NCBI RefSeq assembly: GCF_000417875.1
Contig: NW_006920896.1
Location: forward strand, 185,103 to 249,102
DNA length: 64,000 nt
Source: Pseudozyma flocculosa PF-1
Taxonomy: Eukaryota > Basidiomycota > Ustilaginomycetes > Ustilaginales > Ustilaginaceae
Reading direction: 5' to 3'
Shown: piece after piece, positions 34,601-47,659 of the stretch
How positions within the stretch are numbered: position 1 is the stretch's first letter
Layout of the letters: each line of letters opens with the position of its first letter
Made by a program: the position numbers and the translations under genes
Notes under the pieces: generated by a model
Told to the model about the DNA's origin: nothing
The model's database searches: none
Seen by the model: the letters and a program-made list of their open reading frames with translations, nothing else

Positions 34601-37493
34601 GCTGACTCGACAGCGGCGCTGGGCAGGTCGTCGCGCTGCAGTGGTGCCGGGCCATCAGAGGGCGAGGTGTCTCGGGTGAAGGTGCTGCTAGCCCTCGACG
34701 ATTCGCTATATTGAACGGAGCTGGCCTCGCTCTCCGTCACTTCTGGAGAGTCTGCGGCCTGCATCTTGGCAGCGACCTTGTCAAACGCCCACGGCTTGAA
34801 GGCTGCCAGCGCCTGCGTTCCGTACCGCTTCTCGGCGAGATCCAGGGCGACGCTGACGTCGAGCGTGGGCCGGCTGTTGGGGTCGGCGTGGGATGCCTTT
34901 TGAGGGAGCCGCCCGAGGTCATCGAGGAGCCTCGGGATGCCATCGCGGTGGAAGGCTTCCGGGTCGCGCGGCCGCAGGTGTGCTTCCTCGAAGCAGTAGG
35001 CGTCGAGCAGCATCGACCAGCCCTTGCTGGTGAGCGGCAGGCGGACGACCGCGTTGGCATCTTCCTCGCTGCAGGCTTGGCGGTACAGCTGGACCAGGCC
35101 GGCGGCGTAGGTCTCGTCGAGAACGTCGGCACGACGCAGCACGGGGGCCATGAACTCGGCCGCGGCGACCAGGTGCAGAGCGGACCGGGCGGCCGGCGGC
35201 TTGCCGTCGATGGCGAAGAGAGCACGGCTGATGGCCAGCACGCGGTTCCACAGGTCCGTGTCCAGGGTGCCGTTCTTCCACTTGGTCTTGTCCAGAAAGA
35301 TGACGGAATAGGTCATGACGCTGCCGGCGTCGACTACCCTCCCCGTGCGGACCAGCAGCTCCGACAGGGTACAGAGCGAGAGCAGGCAGAACCTCGTGTC
35401 GTCCGGCCGCTCGCTTGGCTCAAAGCGCTTCTTGAGGTGGTCCATGTAGCGCGGGTAGATCTCCGAGACAAACTCCATCGCCCGATCCAGGTACTCGTCT
35501 GCCTTTTCCTTGTCGGCGTGCTCCGAGCTCAGCAGCTCCTCGGCGGCCCGGCAATTGGTGTTCACCACGCCGGCAACCACGTCGAGCCCGACCTTCCAGC
35601 CGCGACCCTTGCTGACCTTTGCGTAGGCATCCGAGACCTGGTTGAGGACCGGAAGCAGGTCGGGTTGCTCCGAAAGCGGCGCCATCAGCAGCTCGAGGGT
35701 GTGCGGGTCCGGCAGCGCCATCCGGCCACCGTCCTGGTTGGCCGAGACAATCTTGGAGAACCAGTCGAGGGCGGTGGGTAGGTCACCGGACCCAAGGAAG
35801 CCGCGCAGCATGGCCGAAACCATCGGACTGTCGGCAGGAGGCACGTGCGAGTCCGACTGGCCGCTGCCGCCAACGATCTCCTCAAAAAGAGCGACGGCGC
35901 CAGAGGGGTCGCCGAGTCGGAACGACGCCGCGATCAGCTCCCGCCAGACTGCGGCGTCGCTGTCGTGGTCCCAGTCGGGGCCCTTGCTGGCCTCGCGGAA
36001 CTCCTGGAACACCTGTTTGCACGCGAGCAGCTTCCTCGCGGCCGCGTCCTGGCTCGATTCGTCCGGAAGCACCTGCGGGTCGTGGGTAAAGGTGCGGATC
36101 AGGTGCTTGAACGTCTGGCCGTCGGCCGAGGCGTAGCGGCTCCTCTCGAGCATGTCGAGGACGCCAATGGCCCTGTCGACGTCGCCGCGGACGGCGCAGG
36201 ACCGCAGCAGCGCATTGTAGGGGTTGGCATCGGGCAGGCCATGGTTGCTTTGGTGGGCCACGTTGAAGAGCTGGATCGCCTGCTGATAGTCGTCCTCCCT
36301 TTGCAGCTTGTCGAGCGCCTTGGCCTCGACCTTGGTGGCTTGGACCGCACCTTCACCAGAGTTGGCGGCGGCGGCGGCCAATCTGGCTTTGCTGATGAGC
36401 TTCTGCTGCACCTCGACGTCCCTCGCGCAGAGCGCCCTCAGCACTACGCTGAAGGTGCGGCTGTTGGGCGACAGACCGTTCTCGATCAGCTGGCTATAAA
36501 TGTTGGTGATATCGCGGGTGAGCGCCCCGGTCTTTGTGACCGAGAGGAGCGCCTCCATGGCCATGTTGAAGCCCGACAGGGTCTGCTCGTTCTTGGGCAG
36601 TGCACGGAAGGCTGAAACATGGCTGCGAATCGCCTCGCTGTCGTTGCGACGGATGGCCTGCATCAGCTGGCGGTAGATGGCGTCGGCCGGGCGCTTGCCC
36701 TTGGGTGCCTGCGCATCCGAGCTCCAGCCCGCAGGGTTCTCGAAATCGGCGCGATCTTCCTGCGGCGTTAGCTGCGCGATGCCGGTGTGCATGGTGGTCG
36801 TCGATGCATCCTCGGCGCCGTCAGCTAGGTTGGCGGTGGCCTGCGTCGAGAAGCTGTGGACGCCGGGGCTGCTCTCGGTCTCTCCCGAGGTGATGAGCAT
36901 CTGGCCTCGGTTGGCGGCGAAGGCGTGCCTAAAGCGTGCCTGCATCTGTATCGTGGTCAGGTTCGGCGGCCCGGCCGACCCGCGCAAGGGCGAGCCCTTT
37001 TGGGCGCGGAGGCGCAGCTGGTACGCCTTGTGCCTCCGCGCCTCGTCGTCGTCGTCGCTGCGCCCATTGTTGCTGTCATTGTTGCTCGAGGACGACGCTT
37101 GCGAAATGGCGCGGCCGGAGCTCTGTAGCAGCGGTAGGTTACAAGTTGAAGTCGAGAAGAGACTGAGTCAGAGGGATGCAGTCTGACCGACATGAGCGCA
37201 GCGGAGGATACAGGACCGAGGCTACTCACCTGGTAGGTGAAGTGGGCATTACGTCCGGCGTGGTACTTTGCGCCGCCGGTGCCCGCACCGGCGGAGCTGC
37301 CGCTGCCGCTAAGGCCCGAGGTCCAGCTTGAGGCGGTGCCCGACGAAGAGCCGGCGGCGCCTGTCGTGCTGGATGCGGTACCTTGGAAGGCACTGCGGAG
37401 GGTGCTGGCGGAGGTGTGGGCAGCGTTGGCGGCCGACTGGGCGGCACCCCTCCATATGTGGGAGGCGAGCTTGGCAGCCGTCGAGACAGGCAT
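31666..37493 (-). CDS. PPR protein fused to NDUFAF5-like complex I assembly factor
   Basis: Exons 37493-37230 and 37122-31666 (107-base GT-AG intron, phase 0) give 1906 residues. The N-terminus MPVSTAAKLASHIWRG is a mitochondrial-presequence type. Residues about 180-1500 are a helical pentatricopeptide-repeat array (for example SVTYGAVINACTRIGDEQRA and SSHTYKLMLDLYG). Residues about 1538-1906 match NDUFAF5: FTIFDR, the SAM-binding motif IVELGSGAGF (1598-1607), VVVSGGLHWTNDLP, GGDTLFELRTSLQLAE, MFELMSDLRDMGESN and RRDTMLAASAIY. NDUFAF5 acts in the matrix in early complex I assembly by hydroxylating an arginine of NDUFS7. PPR proteins bind organellar RNA or act in assembly (fungal CIA84 is a PPR complex I factor). 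The linker (about 1460-1537) is open and contains an Arg/Ser/Ala segment (SVRHASTAAGSA) resembling a second presequence. A GEGEGEGE acidic stretch interrupts the methyltransferase-like fold near its end. Both domains look intact. Confidence 0.9.
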
Positions 37494-40206
37494 GGCCGGA
37501 ACCCGCAGTCGAGGTCGGCACAGCTGCCGCGGCTAGGCCAGTGCGGACACCGCGAGGGCCTCGAGTGAGCTTGCTCCGTCAATCGGCCGACTGGTCGCGA
37601 TGTCGACGAAGCGATGGCAGAGGCTGGACAGCCAAGGTTGAGCAGTGGTGTTGTCGAGGCCTAGGCCTGGTCTTGCTCTTGAGATGCTCGGGCTGCGACG
37701 GCAGGACGTCTATAGCGCGTTGTCGATGCTCGGGGGCGTGTACGGTAAAATCTGGAGCAGGTGCCGCCGTTCGTCTGCGATCCGCAGGAGGCAGGTCAAG
37801 AGAGGGCACGGAAGGAGGCCAAGTCGAGCTGATGCGGTAAGGGTCGAAGGAGCGACTTGGGCTAGGGACCGGCGCCGGGCGAACAGCGCGGGACAGGATA
37901 GGGCAAGGTTGCTTGAGTTGCAGGGGGCCTTGAGGTGGGTGTGGGAGGTGGTGTTGGTGGTGGTCGGGTGGAGGAAGAGGCCGCGGCCTCGTGGAGTCAG
38001 AGAGCAGGCCGGCCGGCCAGCTGGAAGAAACGGAGTGGCCCCTCGCCTGCCGGTCATCCGCCTTTTTTTCGCTCGCCCCTCGCTGCTGAGCTGACCACCG
38101 GACCGACTCGCCTGCCTGCCAAAAATTCCTCTTCCGATGCAGGTGGAGAGCCTCTAACTACCCGGCCTGCCCGCGCCGTGGCGAATCGGGCGGCAGGGGC
38201 GATCGCTTTCGGGCTTCCCCCTCTCGCCATGCGCTGCGCAGCGCTGTCCGGGCTCGTCCGAGCACCCGCCAGACTTTTGACTGCCGGCCGACGCCGGAGT
38301 GTCACCTCTTGGCTTCTGCCACCTTCCACCCTGGCCCTGACCCTGCCCGGCCAGGCTAGGCCAGCCTGCCTGCTACACACCGCACCGGTACGAGCTTGGC
38401 CCTGCACCCTGCGTCGTGGGTCACTTCGGAAGCCCGTCCCGGATCTCGGCGCGCCGTGGGCGACGCCACGGTGGACCTCGGTGGCGCCCGGTTCCTCTTT
38501 GCCTGCTCGACCTTGTGACTCGCCGCCGAGCTGCCAGACTACGCTCGGTCGCTGGTGTTGCCAGCATGCCGGCGACGCCTGGTGCCTGCCCACCAGCACG
38601 TAGGCCAGCCAGCCTCCAACGGAGCCTCCGAGTGCGCATCATGCTGGCGGGCGTGCGATCCGGTGGCCCCGCGTCGGGGGCCGCCGTGAGCCAGGGCAGG
38701 CTTGGCCGGACCAGACCAGACCATCATGTCCAGGCGTCCTCTTTGGCCTTTGCTTGCTTCGTGGTGACGACGTGCAGCGCCGAGAGGACACGTACGCTTC
38801 GTGGCCCGGTTCTGCTGATCGAATTCAGCGCGAGGGCCCAATCACGGCATCAATGCGCCGACAGATCGTGCTTTCCATGCCTCGGCCCGTCCGTCGTCGT
38901 GGCGCGCCTTTGGACCTACGTGGCGCTGGCAGCATCGAGTCTGACCCACAGGGCCGCCCTGGCTCCGTAGCCAGGTAGGATGGCGTGGTGGCAGGGAAGA
39001 TGCCCGAGACCAGCCAGGCCGGCCAAGGCGGGGAGTGCGGCAATCGAGCCACGGCAGTCTCGGGACTCGGAGACACTACACCCTTTCCCTCCTCTCTCGC
39101 TCCCCTCCGAGCCTTTTGCGGTTGGTCCGGCCCTTCCTCGTCCAGCCCCGCTTGGCAGCAGGATGGTGCCGCCGCCGCCGCTGGGGTGTTGTGAAGCATG
39201 ACAGCCGTCTCTGATATCGTCGAGCAGCAGGGATGCGACGCTTAGCTGTGTCCCAATGCCGCTGGCAGGTTTGCGCCGCTGGAACGAGGAAGGGCCCGCC
39301 TGACCGCTCGGGGGCGGGGGGCCAGCCCAAAGAGGGGGCAGCCGTACGGTGGGTGGCCTGGGGCGGAGCGGAGCTGGCCTGTGCCCTCCACCACGCCGTC
39401 CCGTTGCCATCATCTTCGCCGCCCCGGCCGGCCTCTCTTGCCCCAGACGCGGACAACGCGGCGTCTTGCTTGCCACTACTGCTGTACCCTTCTTTGTGGC
39501 CGTCCACCGCTTCCTCCTTCACGCACCGCCTCGCCACTGCATCGCCCTCTGCTGTCCGTCTCCTCGCGAACCCCTCGCCTCGCCCAAGGACTCAGGACAA
39601 CGAACGCCTGAAGGATCGGCGACGGAGCGTTTGCCTCCGCCTGGCCTCGACCGACTGGATTCGCTCTGATCCGCCCTTTGCCATCACTTCCTGGGTGTTT
39701 CTCTCCGGCTCGACCTGCACCATCACCTTGCCGGCAAAGCCTGTGTTGGCTGGCTCGATCCAGCCGCGCCACCGACCTTGAGCTTCGCTCTGCTCTAGAC
39801 CTACCGCCGCTGATTCCGCCCCTGCTTTAAAGGCACTGCAGCACGCTCGCTGCGGCACCCTCCGACCCCGACTCTTGTCGGCGTCATTCCCGCCCGTCGC
39901 CGCTGCTCGAGCTCTGTCGTCGCTCCGCCAAACGTCGAGCTGCTCTGTCGACCCCACAGCGGAGCTCGCTCCCGGCCTCGATCCTCGCTCCTCGCTCCTC
40001 GTTCAGGATGGCTCCGCACCCCTTTCGCTCTTCCGTCCACTTCTAGACTGCCAGAACATCGCATCCCTACCCGACCCGCTCAACTTGCGACATCGTCCGG
40101 CCCAACTGGCTGGCGCTCGGACGCCCCCGGCACGCCCCGCCCTCGCCATCGGATCGCGAGCCGGCTCTGAAACGCTTTCGGCGTTGCAGGCCGTCTCTGT
40201 GCCGAT
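37494..40206. other. Divergent intergenic region before MED13
   Basis: About 2.7 kb between two divergently transcribed large genes. No coding frame is convincing. GCCTGCC and CCAGGC-type simple sequence is common. The final about 400 bases are CT-rich (CTCGCTCCTCGCTCCTCG near 39985-40002) and look like the MED13 leader. Confidence 0.5.
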
Positions 40207-43200
40207 ATGTGGGCTGCGGCCAGTTCGCAGCCTCAGCTTCGGGGCAGTCCTTCGGGCTCGCGGCGGCCCGGGTTCGCTAGCGGTGTGGGTGGCACCGCCG
40301 CCGCATCGTCCAACCCGCTCAACAAGCCGCTCGGAAGCTTGCCGACCGGCTCTCACGCCGGCTCCGCTGCAGGGCTGCGTGGCACGCCGCACCACAGCAC
40401 CAACCAGAACCGAGCCAGGCAGGTTCCGTACGGCGTGCTCGTCGACGGAGCGACGCCGGCCTCCATCAGCTGCCTGCCGCTGCCGGAAGGCGCGGTCGTG
40501 AGCTGGCGTCGCTTCTACAAGGGCAAACAAAGGGCGCAGCCGCAAGCCTCTGGCGCCGGAACTTCCGATGCCAGTCAGGCTCCCGCCGGCACACGGCCTC
40601 CTCCGCTTCCTCTGCCTCCTGCATTCAGCATCTCCGAAGACTGCAGGGTCCGACATGAACCTAGTGACGATGCCGAGGCGGCGTGGAGCCACGCCCTGGC
40701 CGCGTTGAGCCGGCTAGCGGCACAAGAAAGGCGGGCGAGCCTGGACCAACAGCGTCGCAGAAGACGTCAGCAGCAGCGGTTTCGCCCGTCTGAGGATGGC
40801 TCGGAGGGCGCATCGACGCCTGCAGCGTCTGACGAGCTGCTCTCCGGCACGCTCTACGCCGTCGAACGGAGCTGCGATGGCCACTCGGGCACTGGCGACC
40901 AGCCATCAGCCTGCACAGCGGACCCGCACGAATTTGTCCAACATGCTTCCTCTTCTTGCACCGGCGAAGCCTCTCTGTGGCTGTACGACGTAGGGCTGCC
41001 AACGGCGGCGGCATCCACGTCGACCCACAGCAATCACCCCTCTGGTCCAACGTTGGAGCTGATGGCCAACGTGGATCCGGAGCCCAGGGCTCTCAGGAGC
41101 CACGGAGTGAATCCTGCCAGCGTGGTTCCGAGCGTCTCTTTGCACAATCCACTTCCAGGGAATGGTTCGATGTCCTTCATCGAGGGGGACGACGACCTCA
41201 AGCGCCAAGTTTCCGCAAGCCTCGAAGGTGAGTCGGTTGCCGAGCGAGACGCGCGCTCACCACCTGTCGGCCTTCGACCACGGCGCCGAGTCGTTTGCTG
41301 ACGCCGCACATGTCGCCGACGCCATCCCGTCAACAGCCCTGACTGCTGCGGAAAGTGGAACATACCCGCTCGCTAGCGCCTACCGCACACCGCAGAAAGA
41401 GAGCCGTAACGCTTCAGACCAGCCAGCCACGCCCGAGGCCTCTTCGCTCTTGCCTGAAGTCAATACGGGCCGGGCCCATCGCATGCTGCTGCATGCCCTC
41501 GAGGACAAGCTGGCCGACCTATTCGTCCTGCAGAGGTCTGACGAGATCGACCACGGCGCGGACCAGGACGACGAGGGCGACCGCGCCGCCGACCTCGGAG
41601 TCGGCCATCCCTCAGATGCAGACGAAGGTGCGGGCGCCGATGCCCGGGCAGCAGAAGAGGAGCGGCAAAATTTAGATGACTCGGTCCAAAGCGACCTGGT
41701 GGCCTCGCCATCGCCGACAAAGGCGCCTCAAGGCGCGCCGGCCACCGCCAGGCACCGGCAGCCCTCTGCCTCGACACGGATCGCTGAGCCGGCGAAAGTA
41801 TGCCGGGAAGGTCTCGCCGCTCGCGACAAGGCGAAGCCGAGTTCCAACGGGTACGCAGGTGCTCTCGGCCCGTCCATCAATCCCGTCGCAGATCTTGGAC
41901 CTCGACGAAGACGCGCAATCAGGCTCGGCGACGATGTGGTCATGCTGCCATCGCCTGCGTGCCTGGGCAGGCGCGTTCAGTTCGGCTTTGACGACAGCAA
42001 CGTGACGACCGCCTCGGATGTCAGCGATCAGCACGACGCTGGCTCGCTCCTTTTGCGCTTCAAAGCGTATACCGCCGCATCTGACTTGGTCATCGAGATG
42101 CACCCGGCCAGGAGACAGCTCCGGCCCTTGCGGCCTACGGACGACGGCGCAGGCCACACGCACGTCGTACTGCTCCCAAGCGGCCGTTCAAGCACGCTGC
42201 GGCAGCGGATCAAATTGCCCTTCGGCCACGAGTCGGCTGGGATATCCACGCGCGCCGACGGAGCGGATGCGGTGGGCCGCTGCGGTCTGGCCATGGCCGC
42301 GGAATCGCTCTTTGACGCACTGAAAGCGAGCGGTGTCGACCGTTCGGCGGTCTTCCAGCCTGACTGGGTCGTCTGCGCGCCTCACGCGACGCCAGCTGCC
42401 GGAGGGGATCGACAAGCAGCTCAATCTGGTGCCGTTCCTGACGACGCGACCTTTCTCTGGCCAGCGCCGCTATGCCTCGTTGGCCAGCCCTCAGCGGCCG
42501 ACGTGGATTCAGGTCCAGACGGTCGTGGGCCGAGCGGGCAACCCGGACGTAGGCGTGCTTTTGGCCCTTCGATGCCCGTACACGAGGTCTCCCGCATCAC
42601 GCTCGAGATGCTCCAAGCCCTCAGCGCAGCCCCGATGCCCCGCGAGCCCCAAACGGACCTCGAATTCAACGGCATCGACGAAGACAACCTTCCTGAGACC
42701 AGCGAAACTCTGCTGCCAGACACGGCGTTATCAACGGCCTCGCCGGCCCTCGTCGTCGCAGACGAGGCCATCCCCGAAGATGCCGTCCTCGACGACAGCA
42801 GCGGCGATGACCCGAAGCCGCTCGTCAAGGCGGGTGCCGAGCAAACTTCAATGGAGATGGCCGCTGATCCTACGACCTCTTCGCAACGTCCGCGGTCTGA
42901 CCATCCGATCCGCCAAACCTCCTCAAACAGCTCGACGATCGAAAGCGCAACGGGTCCCAGACCCGCGGGGACGAGGACGCCTCAGGCATACGATATGGCG
43001 CTCGATCTTCCGGCCTCGAAGGGGCCGCCTCACGTCAGCGGCTCGGCAGGACCCTCGCCGTTTCAGTGGTCGATGTTTGCGGGAGCCGGGCAGTCGAACC
43101 CGGGGAGCCACGTCGGCACGTCGCGCCGACAGAGCATGGAAGCTGTCGCCGCTCTCGAAGGGGAAGCACAGGGCCAGAGGCGCCCGGCGGGTGAGGGCGA

Positions 43201-46200
43201 CATGTTCGACAGCTTCGGCCTGGTGACCGAGGATGACTTCTCCTTCTTCGACGAGGGCGCCTTTGACCTCGGGTCAGGCTTCAAAGAGATCGAGGCCAGT
43301 TTCCCGCCAACCGTGGACGCACTGCGCGAGGTCCACGAGACGGCATCGGGCGAGGAGGCCGAGCTTGCATCGGATCCGACCGGCCTCATCGATATGGACA
43401 TCAGCGGCCTCGACAACCTTGACAGCGGCAGTCTTGAGGCGTTTCTGGCGCCACCAGCGCCACCAGAAGCGTCCGCGCCGCCACCCGTCTCTGCGCGCGA
43501 AGCGCCCGCCTCGCAGGTCGCCCACCCACCAAACGACCCGTCACCGGGCTCGTTGTCGCTGCTACCAGAGGCTCAAGGCACGAGCGCGGCAGTGATGCGC
43601 GCGCCCTTGGGGGTGGACAGACATGAGGCGTCTCTGCCGCTGCACCCGTCGACCCTGTCGGTCGAACGAAACGATGGCCAAGATGCGACCGATAAGCATC
43701 ACAGTGCTGCTCTGCCGGTCTCGAATGAGCAAGGCCTCCCTCCCCCTCCGCCGCCTTCGACCGCAGCACCGGCGGCGGCGGCCCCATCCACCGCCATCGA
43801 CATCGTCCGGACGCACCACGAGCCTGCGGTTGCACACGACACGCCGAGAGACGGCTCGAGCATGGGCTCCGTTACCGATATCCCATCACTGCCGGGCTTC
43901 ACGCCGTGCTCGCTGACGTCGAGCTCCCCAGCGTTCGGCACCAACATGGCCAAGACGCCGCGGACGCCCTTCTCGCCCAACGAGGAGCTGCATCCATCTG
44001 TCATCGCAGTGGAAGGCGCATCGGGTGTGCACCACCTCTACCGCGACGGCAACGCGGCGCTCGGCGCGCTCTCCGATCGGCCGACGTACCAGGACCCGCC
44101 TCGAGCGCCGTTCGAGTACGCATCGCCCCCGGCCAATCCGCAAAGCGTACATGGGACCGCCGCAGAGTTCGAGCACGTGTCCAAGGCGCCCCCTCTGGTT
44201 CCGATCGCCTTCCTTCCCCTTGCCCAGCAGAGGGAGCAGCGGCGTCGCCTCAACCTGCAGCGAGGCGGCCAGTATCCGCCGGACCTCTCGCACAAGTATG
44301 GTCAACTGGGCAAGTTCGGCACCTGGCTTACCAGCGGCGGCGGCAGCAGCAGCGGTGGGAGGCCGACGACGGAGAGGCCCCGCATCAGCACCCACAGAAG
44401 CGTCTCCTCGAGCGTGTCTGCTGCTGGCACCGCGCATGCGCCCACTTCTCGCGACCAACAGGCTTCTGCATGGGTGGACGACCCAATGTCGTCCTCATCA
44501 CCATCCAAGCGGATCGCCTCGGGCCCCGCACACCTGGCAGACGGCTCGAAGCAGATGCGCTCGAGGGAGGAGATCCGCCAGCTTCGCATCAGCCGTTTCA
44601 AGATGCCATTTGTATCCGGTGCCCGCCGCGATCGAGAGGGCGCCGGACAGGTTGCGGACAGGGGCGCCTTCGACGAGAGGGCGTATCGTGCAGCTCACCA
44701 GAGCGAGAGCAACTCGAGCTCGGATGATGACGATGACGACGATGAAGAGGAAGACGACGACGACGATAGCAGCAGCGGCACGGACGAGGATGCAACGGCA
44801 CCGCAGCGGGATGCCCATCATCTGCAGCTCCTGCAGCGCGTCTCGGCCTGTAACGACCTGCATCGACCCGGCCACTTCGGGGTATGCTCAACACGGGAAG
44901 GACTCGATCGCGCGAGCCACGGAGTCGTTGTGGAAAAGGTCTCAAGCTGGCGCCGCCTGTCCGCCGGGTGGCTGACCACCTTGGCCACCTGGCTCGTCGA
45001 GAATCCGTCCTTCCGGTCCATTTGCGCTGATGGCCACGACCGGAAGTCAAGAGAGGCCACTTTCTCGGGTGGTCTCCTTCGGCCACGCCCCGCAATCGCT
45101 TCGAGCGACGTGCTCGACCTTCTGGCTACCTTTGCGTCCCTCGTCGTAACAGCGACCGGTGACGCCGACGGAGGCAGACAGGTCGATGATCGCCATCTTC
45201 CGGCTGGCCCTCGGCTGCAGGCTCTGCTCGGCAGGAACACGTCCTCGATCGTCCCACATGAGCTCGGCGATGGCGACGCCAAGGAGTCTGTCCCTGCGAC
45301 CGGCGCCGCCCACGATGCCGCCGTCGCTCCGTCTATCCGGCCTCTGGATCCAGCGAGGATCGCAGTCGGCGCGCAGGGCTCCGTCCTGCAGATGGCGCCG
45401 ACGTCGCTGCCATTCTGGGACAAGCTTAACCTCGAGGCGGTCGGTGGACGAAAGGACTGCGTCGTCAAGGTGCTGCAGCTGCCCAGATCGCACGAGGGGC
45501 AGGAGCAGGTGCACGCCTGGCTCGAGCAGGTCAGCCGCGCCTTTGAGGCCTTTGGACTGGGCTCGCACACCGCCGCTGCCGAGGCGCTGCTGACGCTAGG
45601 CGACGGGCTCGACGTCGGGCTCGCCAGCTGCCTGGACGCGCTGCCCCGCGAGACCTGGCTCGACACGATCGGGTCGATTGCAGGTCGGGTGCAGTCGCAC
45701 CTCAAACAGGGCAAGCACGTCGTCCTGTACGCCGTCCAGGGCGCCGACTCGGAAGCGTGCCGGCGCTCGGGCTTCCGCGGCCTGGTCCGGCTGGACCACG
45801 AGCTGCGCTCGATGCTGCAGGACCTCGTCGGCGAGGCGTCGGGTCGCTTCATCGTCCGGCCCGTCTCGCCAGAAACGATCTCTGAGAGCGGCTGCGTCGG
45901 ACTAGGCAGGGTTGGCGATGGCATGCGTGCCTTTGTCTTTTCGCTCTACGACCAGCTGCAGAGAGTGGTCCAGCGTCGAGTGCCAAAGCTGCTGCATCCA
46001 GAGCAGGCCACGCTACACGCGGCGCTGGTCCAGTATCCGTCATTCTCGATCGTCCCGACCGGCGTCGAGCGCGGCGGCGACCGCATTCCCCGTCTTGGCC
46101 GCTTCGAGCAGCAGTGGCTGCAGCCCTCGCTGAGCATGCTCGAGGATGGCCTCTTGCTCCATATCGCCTACGACCTCCGGCCGCCCGCATCGGCGTTTTG

Positions 46201-47194
46201 CGATGGCGCCGCTGCGAGGGCCGATGGGCAACTGCCGGCGGACGCCGGCGAAGCCTACCGCGAACAGGGCGCTGGCGCCGCTGGGCTCGTCTTCCTCTCG
46301 AGCATCGACGAGCGCGCTCAAGCACACGACGTGCGCGTGTGCAAGGAGTCCTCGGCGGACCTCAAGGCTGCGCTCTCGGCGGTGTGGCGCTACGCCCTGC
46401 AGCGGGCTCGACGGGCCAACGTCGCTTGGCGGATCGTCATCTGCCGATCCGGCGGGATGAGCGTCGAAGAGGCGCGCGCGTGGTCCGACCTCGCCGAGCA
46501 GGGACGCGCGACGGCCGAGGGCCTCGGCGGCACGGACGCCCACATCAAGGACGTGACGATCGCCTGCCTCGATGCCGATTCGGCGCCCATTCTCGTGCCG
46601 ACAGCGACGGCGCCGCCTCCGAGCACCAAGTGGTCCGGCGCCGCCGTCGCGAACGCGACCTCGCAGCAGCAGCAGCAGGGCGTCCTGCACGATGTGTCGT
46701 CGCTCTGCTACGCCGTCTACCCGCGTCCGCGCCTCATGGTGAACGCAGGCCGCGGTGAACGCGGGCACCGGCACGGCGAGATGCTAGCGCTGCGGACCTC
46801 CCTGCTCGTCCACTGTTCCCGCAGAGGGCCTTTTGGCCTGCCAATGTGGGATGGCGGAGCATCTGACGCCGACGACGAGCAGGATGATCAAGCGGCTGCC
46901 AACGCCCTTCCGACCGTCCAATGCGTACATCTGCTGCAGGTCTACCGCAGCCGCTCGACCTCGAATCCAGACCGGGACCGGGAACAGCCAGCGTCGTCTT
47001 TCGGCGCGGGCGGCGTGGGCAAGGATGCCGTCGACGACCCAGGTCCTAGCCTGGATCAGCGGCTGCGCGACGTCACGCAGAGCTTCCACGACCTCGAGAT
47101 TGTCACCCGCTCCCGGCACCAGATCCCGCGTCCCTGGTCGGAGCTGCCCTGGCATCTGGCCGTCGTCCAGATGCTGGCCGCCTACCTTGCCTAG
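40207..47194 (+). CDS. MED13: Mediator complex subunit 13 (CDK8 module), 2 exons
   Basis: Exons 40207-41227 and 41337-47194 (109-base intron, phase 1) give 2292 residues. Med13 is the scaffold that tethers the CDK8-cyclin C kinase module to Mediator in the nucleus. The Med13 hallmark TEDDFSFFDEGAFDLGS lies near residue 970. An acidic Asp/Glu run sits at about 1470-1492. The conserved C-terminal domain begins near residue 1700 (CVVKVLQLPRSHEGQ, QVSRAFEAFGLGSH) and runs to the end, with FIVRPVSPETISE, HIAYDL, ANVAWRIVICRSGGM, HDVSSLCYAVYPRPRL and the closing ELPWHLAVVQMLAAYLA. The long middle is disordered (Pro, Ser, Ala), as in other fungi. The ATG at 41162 in the second-exon frame lies before the splice acceptor and is not the start. 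The N-terminal start at 40207 is the weaker boundary. Confidence 0.88.
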
Positions 47195-47659
47195 ATAAGC
47201 CCCCACTCGCTTTCCCAGATGCCTCGCTCCGAAGTTTTCCCTCCGTCGTCACGCCCGTCCCGACATCGACTGCAACCGCCCGTCCTAGACCCTTGCATCT
47301 CCCTGCCTCTGTAGACCCATCTCGCAGTTGCTCTGCATGCCTCTTTGACCTCGCAAGCTTTCTTGACCCTGCTGTGCGACCGAGCCCGACGTGCACAGAC
47401 AGACGAGGGCCGAGGAAAGGCACGAGGATGGTACGAGGCGCGTGTGAAACGATTGCGTGGACAAGGTCGGGCAGGTCATGCACGAGGAGCGGGTATGATG
47501 CCCGGTTCGAGGAGATACAGGCCGATTCCTGCTCGCATACCCGGCGCAGGAAAGAGGGGAAGGGAGGGAGAAGGGGGTAAGAAGGGAGCCTGAGCGGACG
47601 ACATCCGGGTGATGGGCGGACTCGACGCCTGCGGACTCACCCGACGGAGCGACGCGGAT
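47195..47659. other. Convergent intergenic region
   Basis: 3' flanks of MED13 (+) and V-ATPase subunit f (-). No gene seen. GA-rich on the plus strand near 47550-47590. Confidence 0.6.
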
